From: Paratinospora sagittata
Taxonomy: Eukaryota > Streptophyta > Magnoliopsida > Ranunculales > Menispermaceae
Direction: 5' to 3'
DNA length: 64,000 nucleotides
NCBI GenBank assembly: GCA_035771175.1
Contig: CM069605.1
Coordinates: 24,382,288-24,446,287 of the forward strand
Positions within the stretch are counted from its first letter, which is position 1; every line of letters begins with the position of its first letter. Positions 34,503 through 45,270 of this stretch are shown piece by piece. Below the pieces are notes generated by a model that did no database searches, had not been told where the DNA came from, and saw only the letters and a list, made by a program, of their open reading frames with translations. The translations under genes and the position numbers were made by a program.

Positions 34503-35798
34503 TGTAATACCCCAGGTTTACACAAAAAAAAAATGTTATTGAACTTCGGGCACCCTTTTGGCTATAAAAAGGCCCTTCCTCTGTTATTTTTCACAACTCA
34601 CCCACTCTTCTCTCTTGCTCCTTGTTGGCTCATCACTCTCTTTGAGTTTTTCTCTTTCCCCTTTTTGAGACTCTTTACGCGGTGCAACGCCGTTCTGCTC
34701 AGGAGGAGGCACTAGTGCTAAAACGAAGGATTATCTAAAGGTGGGAAATGAAACATAGGTTTGCGTGTCTTATGACTTTTATTAATGTTTACATTCATTT
34801 ATCATTATGTCTACTATTCATTTACACTGTATTATTGCGTACAATGTTCATACATGTCATACTTATGCCTGTATATTTGGAGTTCATGTATTACACTGTT
34901 ACTACGTCGGATTAGTGGTCAATCTGAGTCAACTAGACTTAGTCTTGTCCTCAGTAACTTTGAGTAGTGAACGGGAGGCAGCTTGCTACTCTAGAAGATT
35001 GGTATTTACGTGGACCTCGTGTCCCACCTCTCAACTGGAGACTGGTCTTGTGGGTCTTATCTGAAAGTTATCTGCTTGTACAAGTGATACTGGACATTTT
35101 AACCTTGCACGTGGTGATACTGACCTGATAAGAATCACCAAACGCTGTCAAATCCTGTCTAATGTTAGTAAAAATCGGACCTGTTCTTGCATTGGCATCA
35201 TACATATGCACCACCTAGGGACGTAAGTGGTTCATGATCCACATTATATTTCCCTGGAGATGAACGTACAATGAGAACCCGGGATTACCTAGGGATGGAC
35301 ATCTGTACGTGAATTTAGGGTGACGACCTTTGGGAGGGACGTACAATGAGAACCTGGGTTTACCTGGGGATGGACATCTGCACGTGAACTCAGGGCGACG
35401 TACAATCATGGAACCATTACGAGATGGTGTCACGCATACATACATGTGTACGGATTATGATGCTATCTTGTGTATATGTGATATATGATTATGAAGTTTC
35501 CTTTATTAATTGTCATATTCACGAACTATTTTACCTACTGGGCAATAGCTCACCCCGTTGTTATCCAATTTTTTACAGGAGGTTTTTGGGCCCACAGTTT
35601 GTAACCATTGTTATTTATAGGGAGATTTTGGGAGGATGTTCCCTTAATCATATTTTGTACAAAAAATACATTCTAAAATTAATGAAATCAGATTTGTACT
35701 TAATTGTGTACCTGCGCACTCTGTTATTGTTATAATGCATTCGCGCCCCACCTGTGAGTGTTTTGTAGGTTTAGGTGCGTACTGGACGAGGTGTGACA
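34503..35798 (+). repeat. 3' LTR of the mosaic element
   Basis: 1296 bp, the same termini as 23509-24907, with visible deletions near the start (the TTCGGG block) and near 35580. A 5-bp TSD TTATG follows. Confidence 0.9.
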
Positions 35799-35803
35799 TT
35801 ATG

Positions 35804-36679
35804 TGTGTCTAAGATCTTGGGGAAAAATATCAACGGGGTGAGCTCAACAGCTCAGTGAAGTCAAATAGGATAAACGAAGCTTACATGCATAATAATAAGT
35901 ACAGAACAACAATCATCAGAAAGTTATGTCACAACAATACAATCAAGCACTGATATGAATGAAAACGTGGTCACACGGTATCACAGGCCAGGCATCATGC
36001 ACTCGCAACCTGTGAGCCGAGGCACCAATACAACATCCAGCAACTGGAGGTCTCATGAGTTCCAGTGCTAACCAGTGACAGTGTCACTCTGCCGGGTCTA
36101 GCGTAACAGCATAGCACCCAATAATTTATCGTAATGATGATCCCCATGGTCTAGCATAACAGCATAGTACCCATGGTTATAGTATATACCGTTTTGTAAA
36201 ATAGTTTTCATGCATGAAGTAAAGCATGGTAACATTTATGATGCATGACGTTATGTAAATTATCATTAGAAGTGTAAGAGACGCGAACCTAGCCTTCGTT
36301 CCCCACCTTAACACGTGTAGTGGCGTTGCCTTGATGAATCTTCCGTCGAAACACCTATCTTCCGAAAACGCAAGAAAAGGGATAGAGAGAGAAAAATGCG
36401 CAAGAGGAAGAGAGGGAAAACAAGGGAGAGAGAGAGAGCGAGAGTGAGAAAGGGCGATGAGGTGGAGTGAGAAGGGGTGGGGGGGGCGCAACCCCTATTT
36501 ATAGTGGTGCCCCCTTTGGGGCTGGCCCCCCATGGGGACGGCCTTTTTCTTTGGGGTCGTCCCACTATGGGGGTCTATATTTTCTTCAAGGGGGGTTTTT
36601 CTCACTTATTGAAATTATATTTGTAGAGTTTTCAGGTGGTTAAATTAATTTTTACAGTAAAAAAAGTGGGGGTGTTACA
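35804..36679 (-). repeat. 5' LTR of the pol-less element, outer part
   Basis: Continues 23508 after removal of the mosaic element. It matches the remainder of the left LTR to GGGGTGTTACA. TSD TTAGT follows at 36680-36684. Confidence 0.85.
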
Positions 36680-36684
36680 TTAGT

Positions 36685-37979
36685 TATGCCCTTTGGATTA
36701 AAAAAATGCACCATCAATATTTCAAGAAAAGATGGATAAAATATTAAAACCATTTTCCAATTTTTGTATAGCATATTGATGATATCCTTGTATTTAGTAA
36801 TAATATAATATGTCATATTTAGCATTTTGAACAAGTCCTTGAAGCTTTAAGGAAACATAAAATTGTAATAAGTAAAAAGAAAATGAAATTATTTAAAGAA
36901 CAAATAATTTTTTTGGAATAAATATAGATAAAGGATAAATTAAGGTACAAACTCACATGGTAACCAAGATCTTAGAATTTCCTGATCAAATTGAAGAAAC
37001 AAAAGAATTACAAAAGTTCTTAGGATTACTTAATTATGGAAGAAAGTTTATTCTTGATTTAAGTAGATTAGTTGGATTAAAAAAGAATGGTCAAAATATT
37101 TTAACAAAGATGTTAAATTAATAAAATATTAAAGAAATAGTAAAACAATATGAAACCATTAGCCTTACCAATTGATAGTTTTTACAAAATAATCTAGAAA
37201 AATATCAGTAGTCTAGGATGGGGAGAAATTTTAATCCAAAAAACCAGAAGAAAATAGTTCTCCTGAGTTAAAAGAAATAATCATTTATCATAGCAAAAAA
37301 TTTAATGCTCCGAAAACAAAAAATCTAGTACTGATTTAAAAATATTAGGAATAATTAGAGCATTAAATGCTTTCCATTTATACATCCAGAATTATAACTT
37401 TACACTCCAATAATATTATAGAATTTTATAAAAAAAAATCGTTTAGTAGTAAAAGATAGATAGAATTTCTTGATGTTATACAAGGAAGAGGATATAAAGC
37501 TAAGTTTGGCGTATTAAAGATAGTAATAATTATATAGCAAATTTTCTGTCACGAATTATCCCTAACTAATTATTTTCTTTTACAAATGCAAGAATCAAGT
37601 AGCCGTCAAAGTATTCAGCAACAAAGTTTAGAATTTGGTTTTTACAGGTTAGACCTAATCCAGGAAAAGTTTTTTTTTTTATCTAGTAGCCAAAATAGCA
37701 AAAAAACTTAAAGTAGAATAAAAATGTCTTTTCAATAATATTTGGACATTTAGAAATGATAAAAACTATTTTGCAAATAGTTTAAATGTATTAACATACA
37801 ACAACTAATAACGATAATAGATATGAATATTATGTAGTTTTTGAAGGTCATAATAGAGGAATTTTTAATACATAACAATAAGTTTCAGACAATGTAGAAA
37901 ACTTTGAAAAACACTATTTTCAAAGGATTTTACTCTTTTCAAGAAGCAAAAAAAGCTTTAGGTTTTTATATATCAAATC
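36685..37979 (+). pseudogene. EPRV-1 piece c: RT palm, RNase H and TAV-like motif
   Basis: It begins VMPFGLKN and continues with a frame change and the palm region. The frame is broken just before the catalytic Asp-Asp codons near 36775. RNase H-like sequence (GIIRALNAFHLYIQNYNFTL) lies at 37350-37410. Near 37825-37975 it reads YYVVFEGHNRGIFNT and FSRSKKSF in shifted frames. This is the Y-V-V-F-G-G-I-Y type motif found in caulimovirid transactivators and RNase H1 N-termini. Stops are frequent. Confidence 0.75.
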
Positions 37980-38214
37980 TTAGTTGTTGGTACACCCAAA
38001 AGGGGGGTGAATTGGATGTGATGGTCAATTTTGAACATTTTCAATGACTTAGTGATATACATTGATACATTGGAACTAAATGCACATACTAACCGTAAAG
38101 TAAAATGCATAACTTAAAACACACTAAAATTTATAGTGGTTCGGCCAAGCCTACGTCCACTACCTAATCTCCTGATTAGGATTTTTTCAATCCACTACCA
38201 CTTTTCTCTTACGG

Positions 38215-38520
38215 GTGAGAACCAAACCGTTATACATGCCCTTTTACAGGTTCAAGGCAAACCTATCTTTTTTGCAGGCTAAGGATGAACCACATTTCCT
38301 TTTCTCGAATGAAGAAAAACCTGTGTTCCTTTTACGGGATAAGGAAAAACCGTTTTCTTTTTACGGGATAAGGAAGACCATTTTCCTTTTACGGGATAAG
38401 GAAGAACCGTTTCTCTTTTACAGGTTCAGAGATAATCTATCATTTTACAGGTTAAGGATATACTTATCCTTTTACGGGATGAGGATGAACCGGTTTCCTA
38501 CTTACAGGTGAGGATGAACC
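38215..38520 (+). repeat. Tandem array of a CCTTTTACGGGATAAGGA-type unit
   Basis: About eight to nine variants of a roughly 30-36-bp unit, for example CCTTTTACGGGATAAGGAAGA and CATTTTACAGGTTAAGGATA. The array gives a spurious repetitive 98-codon open frame. It is absent from the relative at 59614-61312. Confidence 0.8.
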
Positions 38521-39566
38521 TTAACATGATTTCAACCTTGAAATCATTAAGTGAACTACATTCACTTGTCCTAGTTGTTTCAATCTAGAAACACACCAGC
38601 ATTATAACACAAACTAATATTGTTGGTTCTAACTGAGTATAACACTTTACAATTAAGCTCATGTGCATAGCATTATAGAGATGTATAGATTTGAATACGT
38701 AATGCTAAGAGACATACACTTACAGTCTTTTACCTTTCAATGTTTGGTATTGCTCAATTACAGTTTCGAAAAGCGTGAATGATATGCAAATCAATTAAGT
38801 GCTTCTTTGAAAACATTATGGTACCATTGAAAAATTGAAGTTGAAAATTCATGACCAGTGTAAAACATAGATACATATAGTTTTCAAAATAGATATAGTA
38901 TATAATAATGAAAACTTCTGGTTCAATATTTAGTAGTTGACACAACTACTGATATAGTTCAATACAGTACTTAAGATATGAAATCAAGTACAACTATATT
39001 TCTCATGAACTATTTCTCAAATTCCTTTATCAGCATGATTGAAGTTAAGTATAAATCCAAGTTGAGAATTTGAGTATAAACCAGTTCAAAATAGATTTTC
39101 AAAGATAGAATATAATTGAAGCTTAATATGAAAATATATTGACTAAGTAAAATATCAGTGAAGAATACTTTGAAAACTTAGTGCATTTGAAAAACATTTT
39201 GAAAGATTAAACATCGACTAACATTCAAAAAGTTTTTGGCACAATAAAAATTATCGGCGAGTTGTTTGATTCAAAGTGTTGGTATTTATAGACCTAGTAG
39301 ATAGTAGTTGTTAGATATTTTAAATTCAAATATAATGTTAACGTTTACACACAACGGCTAGAATGTTATATGAAAATGGCAACTGCAATTCTTCACTAAC
39401 ATTTTGATTCTTTTCAGATTACATGAATAAGAAAAGTTTTAGAAAAACTTGATTCATGTATTAGAGAAGATCTCTGATAAATCTGAAAAGGATTCTGTGC
39501 AAAGATTCATTCTAAAAAAGTAGACTGATATAGTGTACTTGTTAGAATAGTGACAGTTGTTGAATT

Positions 39567-40236
39567 AGCGTCCTGATTCTGTAATCAGCGTCCTGACGCA
39601 TAATGTCAACTTTGTCGTTTTGTTCCTTGAGGGCGCTCATTATGTATAAGTGTTCTGTTGAACAATGAAGTGAGGGTGCTACTAACTCGTAAGCGTCCTA
39701 ACTTTCTTTGCGACATAAGTGACTTAACCCTAAGGGCGCTAATGCACAGTTAGCCTCCTGCTTTGTCTTAAAACAATTAATTGAATGAGGGCGCTACTAT
39801 TCTGAGTAAGCGCCTCCCTTTTAAAACATAAAACACAAGGGTGCTACAACTATGTAAGCGTCCTGACATTTCAAAACATTTGAAAAACAAAACCATGTGC
39901 GCTGAAGGACAATCAACGTCCTGAAAGTTATTAAGTTGGTTCCCAAAGATGAGGGCACTCCTATCCAGATAGCGTCCTGATAGTTTATCCAACTTATAAC
40001 TATCAACATCCTCAAAGATAAATTCTTTGAAGAACTTAGGAATCTTTCAGTAAGCTGATGCTGAGTCAGCGTCCTGACACTTTCAGAGGTTGACTAAAGA
40101 GGGGCAGCTACTTACAAGTAAGCGTCCAGATTAATCAGTTAGATTCAACCTTGAATGTTATCAGCATCCTAATGAATCATCAGCGTCCTGACTTATTAAG
40201 TTCAGGAGAGCTCTGATAAATCATTAGCGTCCTGAA
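39567..40236. repeat. Array of dyad-symmetric AGGRCGCT ... AGCGTCCTGA units
   Basis: About a dozen units, many with GAGGGCGCT or GAGGGTGCT followed after 9-14 bases by AAGCGTCCTGA. The two halves are near-inverted (AGGRCGCT against AGCGTCCT). Clear pairs start at 39672, 39731, 39787, 39837 and 39950; some units have only the second half (39567, 39587, 40068, 40182, 40226). Confidence 0.8.
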
Positions 40237-40830
40237 AGACTTTTGAAACGTAGTTTTGACTCTTGATTAAAAATACGATGAATGCGAATAAAAACTCAGC
40301 AAATTTCAAATTAAACATAGAAAATTAAATCATTTAAAATTTAGTAAAGCGTATGATCAAAACATGCAAACATGCAAGTGATTTGTGCATGGTTTTGAAA
40401 AACGTTTGAGCAATAACGATTAGTGAAAGATATACCTTAAATACTGTGTATTTCTCATTTTTCTCATAATCTCTAAATCCAATTCTTTGTTATGAGATCT
40501 TCGATGTGAACTTCGTGTTAGAGTTGAATGTCTTGAACGTTGATCGAAAGATGTAAACTTGAAGCTTGATCGAATCGTTCTTGTAATGTGATCTTGAAAT
40601 CATGATATGATCTTTGAGGTCCTTTGATTGAAACAATTTTTAACGTCTGATATGACCTTGAGTTCCTTGATCGAATCATTTTTTGGCATTTTTCTTTCCT
40701 AAGGTGCTGAGATAGGTTTTTGATTAAAGCTCGTTAGCACCGAAAGAGATTTTGTTTGATAATCAAAATATACTTCATCAAGTATAATTAGGGGCGTGCT
40801 AAGTGATGAACCGCTTAGATTAACATTAGT

Positions 40831-41094
40831 ATGAAATATCCGATATTAAAACTATAAGGAAAAGAATACACAAAGGCTGACATCATAGCATTCATGAATG
40901 AGCATAAAAAAATTAGCCAAGAAAAGGTTGCCTTAGAAAATGAGTTGAAAATAGAACATGAAAAATTAGTCATTTTACAAAAAGAAATACGTGATAGTAG
41001 ACCAAAAGAAAATAGTCAAAAAAATATACAATAGTAAAATAAATGTGTATGACTATAAACTATTGACGCCATCAAGGGTTATTTTAGAAAAGAT
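40831..41094 (+). pseudogene. EPRV-1 piece d: coiled-coil segment
   Basis: After a stop, a frame reads KADIIAFMNEHKKISQEKVA and continues as a Lys/Glu-rich heptad stretch to 41035. Its AT-richness and position between the TSD and the next LTR tie it to EPRV-1. A coiled coil would fit a late structural or transactivator region; no specific function is assigned. Confidence 0.55.
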
Positions 41095-42593
41095 TGATAC
41101 TAATATTAAATAATATATTTATAATATTGCGAAATAATTACAAGTGTAAAATATCGTTAACAAATAATATAGTGAAGAGTTGAGTATCGTTCCCACAGAG
41201 ATTTGTTATTGAATTTCTTTTTTTTTAGAGAAGTTACCGAATTTCTTTGTAAAATTCTAAAATTGTTTCAACCTAATCTAATCTAAACACCAATTAAAAT
41301 TTATTCTAATCTAAACAATAAAATTAAATCTACTTTCTACTTAAAACAAATCAAAATTTATCAAATTAATCAAAATATGGAAACCTAGAATTACAATCTT
41401 CCCCCATACTTCAATTGGATTTATTCTAACTATTTTTTAACTTATCAATTAATTAAAGTTGTTAACCAAGAGTCTAATTTATCTACAAGCCTCTTTCGAT
41501 GGTCAAACAAAAATACCTTGATTAATTAAATCTCTATATTTCTATGAAATTTAAATTAAAACAAGATTCATTAAGATCATGTTCTTCAATGGTTACACAT
41601 GTCACATAAGTATATTTCTATCTCACATGAACTCAATAGTTTTCGCCCTTTTTTATCATATGTTATTTTAATCAAGTTCTAAAATCTAAACTCCCTTTGT
41701 CAAGATCATATAGATTCAACAACTCATCTAATTAGTGATCAATTAATTAGAAGCAATAAGAACGAATTAAAATAAACAACCTCAAATAATCAATTAAAAT
41801 CTAAAATCAAACATAAAATCCAATATCCATATGAGATTCAATTATAACTCTAGATAAACAAATTAGCTCGTCATTGAAATAAAAGAAAACATAAAAATAT
41901 TGATGAACATATTGAATAGAAACAAGAAAACCAATTGCAAGATGTTGAAGATCGCTCCCTTGTCTCCAACTTCGCGTTCTTCGCCTCTTTCGGTTCAATT
42001 TTTCTTCGACTTGTTCTCCTCTCTATTGTGCCTCAAAATCCTCTCTTAATGTAGTATTTAAAGTTAGGAAGAAGTGGGAAAAAAATGACATGCAATTCAG
42101 GGTTAAAACGAGCAAGATATCGCAAAATCTCCTAATTTGTGTAGGATTCGGATCTCCTGGCGCCGCGGCACCCACAATGGGCGTTATGGCACCCAGCCAT
42201 TGTTTTGTGTATTTTTCTCCTCCATCACCAGACATCACGACCCCCATTTTGGACTTCGCGGCACCCTATTGCTAGATTTTGGTGCTTCTCTTCACTTTTT
42301 TGCCAGATTTTTTGCCTTTTCCGCATAGTTTGGATTTGTTTCTTCTCTCCTCTTTTTGGACACTCGTTCATCACTTTCAAAGCTCTTCAAAACTATATCA
42401 AAACCTAAAAAATCAACCATGAACTAAGTGTTAAACTCATTAAAACATGCACCTAAGCTAACATATAAAAATGCAAAATCCAAATATAACTACGTCGAAA
42501 CTATAACATAAACTAACATAAAACTGTAACATAAGATATACCTAAAGTAGAACATAAAATGTCAAAAAAAGACACCTAAAAAGCTACTTATCA
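41095..42593 (-). repeat. Solo Athila-type LTR, about 1.5 kb
   Basis: TGATAC (41095) to TTATCA (42593). The inner-edge sequence (TTGCGAAATAATTACAAGTG...GTTCCCACAGAG) parallels the Athila LTR at 5877 (ATCGCAAGTACACGAC...GTCCCAAGGTG). It has a comparable GC-rich island, GGCGCCGCGGCACCC, near 42160. No internal region flanks it. No convincing TSD is seen (AAGAT against TATAA), so the ends may be off; TATAA at 41120 and 42594 is an alternative pair. Confidence 0.6.
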
Positions 42594-42774
42594 TATAACA
42601 TAGCAAAAAAGTGTAGCTATCAAAAACAAGAATTTATTGTTCAATTTCTTATGGATTCTCCCAAATTCCACCAATATTATCAAGGAACAAGCTATTAGTG
42701 AGATTATTACCATAGTAAAAAATTCAAATGTAAAGAAAAATTAGAATGCATGGAAATACAAAAGCAAAATTGTA
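42594..42774 (+). pseudogene. EPRV-1 piece e: Cys-rich late region
   Basis: One frame reads QEFIVQFLMDSPKFHQYYQG and, after stops, KEKLECMEIQKQNCTC, a Cys- and Lys-rich pattern. The frame resumes after the copia element, where LTR and TSD are excised, so pieces e and f are contiguous. Confidence 0.6.
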
Positions 42775-42779
42775 CATGC

Positions 42780-43048
42780 TATAGAATAGTAAAAATATCA
42801 AGAACTCAGAATAGAATTTTCAACATGATTGCATTGATCATTCGAGAGTTATTTATACAGACTTTACAAAACTTATCTAAGGAAATATACAGCTGTCAAA
42901 AACTGGTATGCAGATCAGTTACAGAATATTTTTCTTTAAATGTAGCAATTTACAAGGCATGATTCTCGGCTTGGTTGTTGCTGCAGATCAGTTCCAGATT
43001 TGTTGTGAATTTGAATTTGTTTCCTACTTTGTGTCACCTTCCTTAATA
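42780..43048 (-). repeat. 3' LTR of the copia element
   Basis: 269 bp, nearly identical to 47335-47603. The preceding minus-strand PPT is GCGGGGGCG (43049-43057). The last few codons of pol run into the LTR. Confidence 0.9.
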
Positions 43049-45252
43049 CGCCCCCGCAAAATTGAGCTTCCATCGGCAAGACCAATTTTGGCTCGTAAAA
43101 ATTCAGTACGTTCCCGGGACAGTGGCTTTGTTAGTAAATCAGCCAGTTGATCTTGAGTATGTACATGACTTACTTTAAGAGTACCTTTCTGAACTTGATC
43201 ACGTACAAAGTGAAGATCAATTTGTATATGCTTCATCCTGGAGTGTTGAACCGGATTAAGACTGAGATGAGTCGCTCCAAGATTATCACATAGAAGGGAA
43301 GGAGCCACCTTTAATGGAAAGCCAAGTTCTTGAAGAAGTGCAAGTAACCACATTGTTTCTGATGCGCCATTTGCAAGTGCTCGGTATTCGGCTTCCGTAG
43401 TGGACCTAGCTACAGCTCTTTGTTTTTTTGAACTCCATGAGATTGGATTGCAGCCTAGAAATGTAATGTAGGCCGATGTAGAGGTTCTATCATCAATGTT
43501 TCCAGCCCAGTCCGCATCACTATAAGTTGTTAAACAAGGTGTTGCAGCCTTCTTGATGTGAATACCATGAAATATTGTTTTCTTGAGATACCGAAGAAGC
43601 CGCTTAGTAGCTGTCCAATGAGTAACCGTTGGCTTGTGCATAAATTGAGAGAGCTTATTGACTGCAAAGGAAATGTCTGGACGGGTTAAGGAAAGATATT
43701 GTAGACTGCCAATGATGCGCCTGTACTCTGTACTGTCCACTGCAGCTGTTCCATCCATCAAATGAAGAGATTGACTAATAGACAAAGGTGTTGAGACATC
43801 CTTTGCACCAGCCATGTTTTTATTCTCCAAGATATCACGAACATACTTATGTTGAGAAAGAAATAAACCTGCAGTGGTTGGTATGACTTCTACTCCTAGG
43901 AAGTAGTGAAGTAAGCCCATATCTTTCAATGAAAAACAATCACCAAGTTTGTTAACAACATGATTTACAAACTGATTGTCACTTCCTGTAATGACCAAAT
44001 CATCGACATAAACAAGGAAATAACATATTATGGAATCATTGTGATAAATAAATAGCGAAGAGTCAGCTTTAGAATTGTGAAACCCAATCTGTATGAGAGC
44101 ATTTCTTAAGGCTGAATACCACACCCGAGGAGCTTGTTTGAGCCCATAAATTGCTTTCCTTAATCTGCAGACATAGTCAGGTCGAGACAAGTCTTTGAAA
44201 CCAGGAGGTTGCATCATGTAAACAATTTCAGTCAAATTTCCATGTAAAAAAGCATTGTTTACGTCCATTTGCCTCAAGGGCCACCCATTCACGACAGCAA
44301 TACTCAGCACTGTTCTTATTGTTGCTGGTTTAACAACTGGGCTAAAGGTTTCCTTATAATCAACTCCAGGACGCTGATTATAGCCCTTTGCAACAAGACG
44401 GGCTTTGAATTTATCAACTGAGCCATCGGCTTTTCGTTTGACTCTAAACACCCACTTACAACCCAGTGGTTTACAGTCTTTAGGTGGGGAAACTAAATCC
44501 CATGTACCATGTCGCATAAGGGCTGTTAATTCAGTGGACATGGCGTCACACCATTCAGGGTGAGATACGGCTTGACTCACACATGTTGGTTCAAGAGGTA
44601 ACGGAAGAGGATGTTTAGAGACAGTGTGCAATTGCTTGGGTTTGAAAATATTATTCATGGATCGGGTAGTCATGGAATGGGATCGGGTTGAAAGATTTTC
44701 AGTTTGTGCAGGACATTGCAAATTAGAAATAGAAGTGGACGCAGGATGATGTGGGGAGAAATCATGCGGTGCAGAAGCAGATAAACCAGAAATCGAATTT
44801 AAATGCTCAGCAGGTATAGTTTCATGTGATTCACAAGGAGAAGGAGAGAGAGACGGAGGTATACCTGGAGGTGGCGCAGAAATGGCAGCAACATGTTCCA
44901 AGCTCGTTGATGGCAGCAGTGATCGATTCGAGGGAACGGGTTGCGCAGGACCAGAGGAAGCCGAGAGAGGAAAGCTAGGGCACGAATGCGGCGTGAGGAA
45001 GAAATGGGTGTTTTCAGTAGGGCTTGGTCTGGATATTGGGCCGTGGGAAAGGTTTGTGGAAACTGGGCTTTGGGTTTCATCGAAGGTCACGTGTTTGGAC
45101 AAATAAATCCGATCCGTTGATGGGTCCATGCATTTATATGCATTTTGGGTCTGAGAATATCCAATGAAAACACAAGGAATTGACTTTGGTTGTAATTTGT
45201 GGGTATTGTATGGCTTAGTGAGAGGATAGCATAAACACCCAAATTTTCGCAA
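43024..45252 (-). CDS. Copia reverse transcriptase and RNase H block
   Basis: A 742-codon open block. N-terminal integrase tail with RKFGCLCYPLTKPYNTHKLQ, then a Ser/Pro-rich linker. RT follows (GCKWVFRVKRKADGSVDKFK, RLVAKGYNQ, then CYFLVYVDDLVITGSDNQFV with the catalytic Asp pair), then RNase H (TYSDADWAGNIDDRTSTSAY and STTEAEYRALANGASETMWL). It ends with the copia ADLLTKPL motif. All motifs are intact. It is in frame with the integrase block but separated by one stop at 45268-45270, so it is not read as a full polyprotein unless the stop is bypassed or is an error. Confidence 0.9.
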   Translation of the reverse strand: MRKFGCLCYPLTKPYNTHKLQPKSIPCVFIGYSQTQNAYKCMDPSTDRIYLSKHVTFDETQSPVSTNLSHGPISRPSPTENTHFFLTPHSCPSFPLSASSGPAQPVPSNRSLLPSTSLEHVAAISAPPPGIPPSLSPSPCESHETIPAEHLNSISGLSASAPHDFSPHHPASTSISNLQCPAQTENLSTRSHSMTTRSMNNIFKPKQLHTVSKHPLPLPLEPTCVSQAVSHPEWCDAMSTELTALMRHGTWDLVSPPKDCKPLGCKWVFRVKRKADGSVDKFKARLVAKGYNQRPGVDYKETFSPVVKPATIRTVLSIAVVNGWPLRQMDVNNAFLHGNLTEIVYMMQPPGFKDLSRPDYVCRLRKAIYGLKQAPRVWYSALRNALIQIGFHNSKADSSLFIYHNDSIICYFLVYVDDLVITGSDNQFVNHVVNKLGDCFSLKDMGLLHYFLGVEVIPTTAGLFLSQHKYVRDILENKNMAGAKDVSTPLSISQSLHLMDGTAAVDSTEYRRIIGSLQYLSLTRPDISFAVNKLSQFMHKPTVTHWTATKRLLRYLKKTIFHGIHIKKAATPCLTTYSDADWAGNIDDRTSTSAYITFLGCNPISWSSKKQRAVARSTTEAEYRALANGASETMWLLALLQELGFPLKVAPSLLCDNLGATHLSLNPVQHSRMKHIQIDLHFVRDQVQKGTLKVSHVHTQDQLADLLTKPLSRERTEFLRAKIGLADGSSILRGRIKEGDTK

Positions 45253-45270
45253 TTTGAGATAATTTTGTTG

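Larger units (their letters stand above)
23509..35798 (+). mobile_element. Mosaic Ty3/gypsy element with Tekay-like gag-pol
   Basis: LTRs of 1399 bp (23509-24907) and 1296 bp (34503-35798) share the start TGTAATACCCCAGG and the end GTGTGACA. The TSD TTATG is at 23504-23508 and 35799-35803. A PBS and PPT are present. Between them is an unusual front ORF, then Tekay-like gag, PR, RT, RH, IN and chromodomain. After that comes a truncated LTR of an unrelated family, then a further tail. The gag-pol block therefore seems to be foreign to these LTRs. All frames carry stops. Confidence 0.8.
19146..36679 (-). mobile_element. Minus-strand LTR element lacking pol, split by a nested element
   Basis: LTRs at 19146-20271 and 23225-23508 plus 35804-36679 are homologous. 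The target duplication TTAGT is at 19141-19145 and 36680-36684. On the minus strand an initiator-Met PBS follows the right LTR and a purine-rich tract precedes the left LTR, fixing orientation. The internal part is only about 2.95 kb and shows no gag or pol, so the element looks non-autonomous or heavily deleted. It inserted in the EPRV-1 RT. The 12.3-kb mosaic element at 23509 is inside its 5' LTR. Confidence 0.85.
37985..40825 (-). mobile_element. 2.84-kb TGTTGG...TTAACA unit, probable solo LTR
   Basis: Starts TGTTGGTACACCC and ends TTAACA, with exact TSD TTAGT at 37980-37984 and 40826-40830. No pol is present. It shares with 59614-61312 (opposite orientation) the GGTGAATTGG/CCAATTCACCCCC edge, a GGTTCGGCC...GTCCACTACC block and the dyad motif array. 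It is called minus strand because the CCAATTCACCCCC...CCAACA end is usual at LTR 3' ends of copia-type elements. It could also be a small complete non-autonomous element. Confidence 0.75.

Noticed and set aside
36684..37980. Same TTAGT target duplication at two insertions as evidence of one shared event
   Set aside because: The two duplications bracket different elements at separate EPRV-1 positions; an AT-rich 5-mer recurring is likely by chance.
38215..38511. Repetitive 98-codon protein
   Set aside because: It arises from a short tandem DNA array inside a non-coding TE unit.
38215..40236. CRISPR-like array in the repeat-rich 37985-40825 unit
   Set aside because: Repeats are degenerate with unequal spacers, there are no cas genes, and the context is a plant TE.
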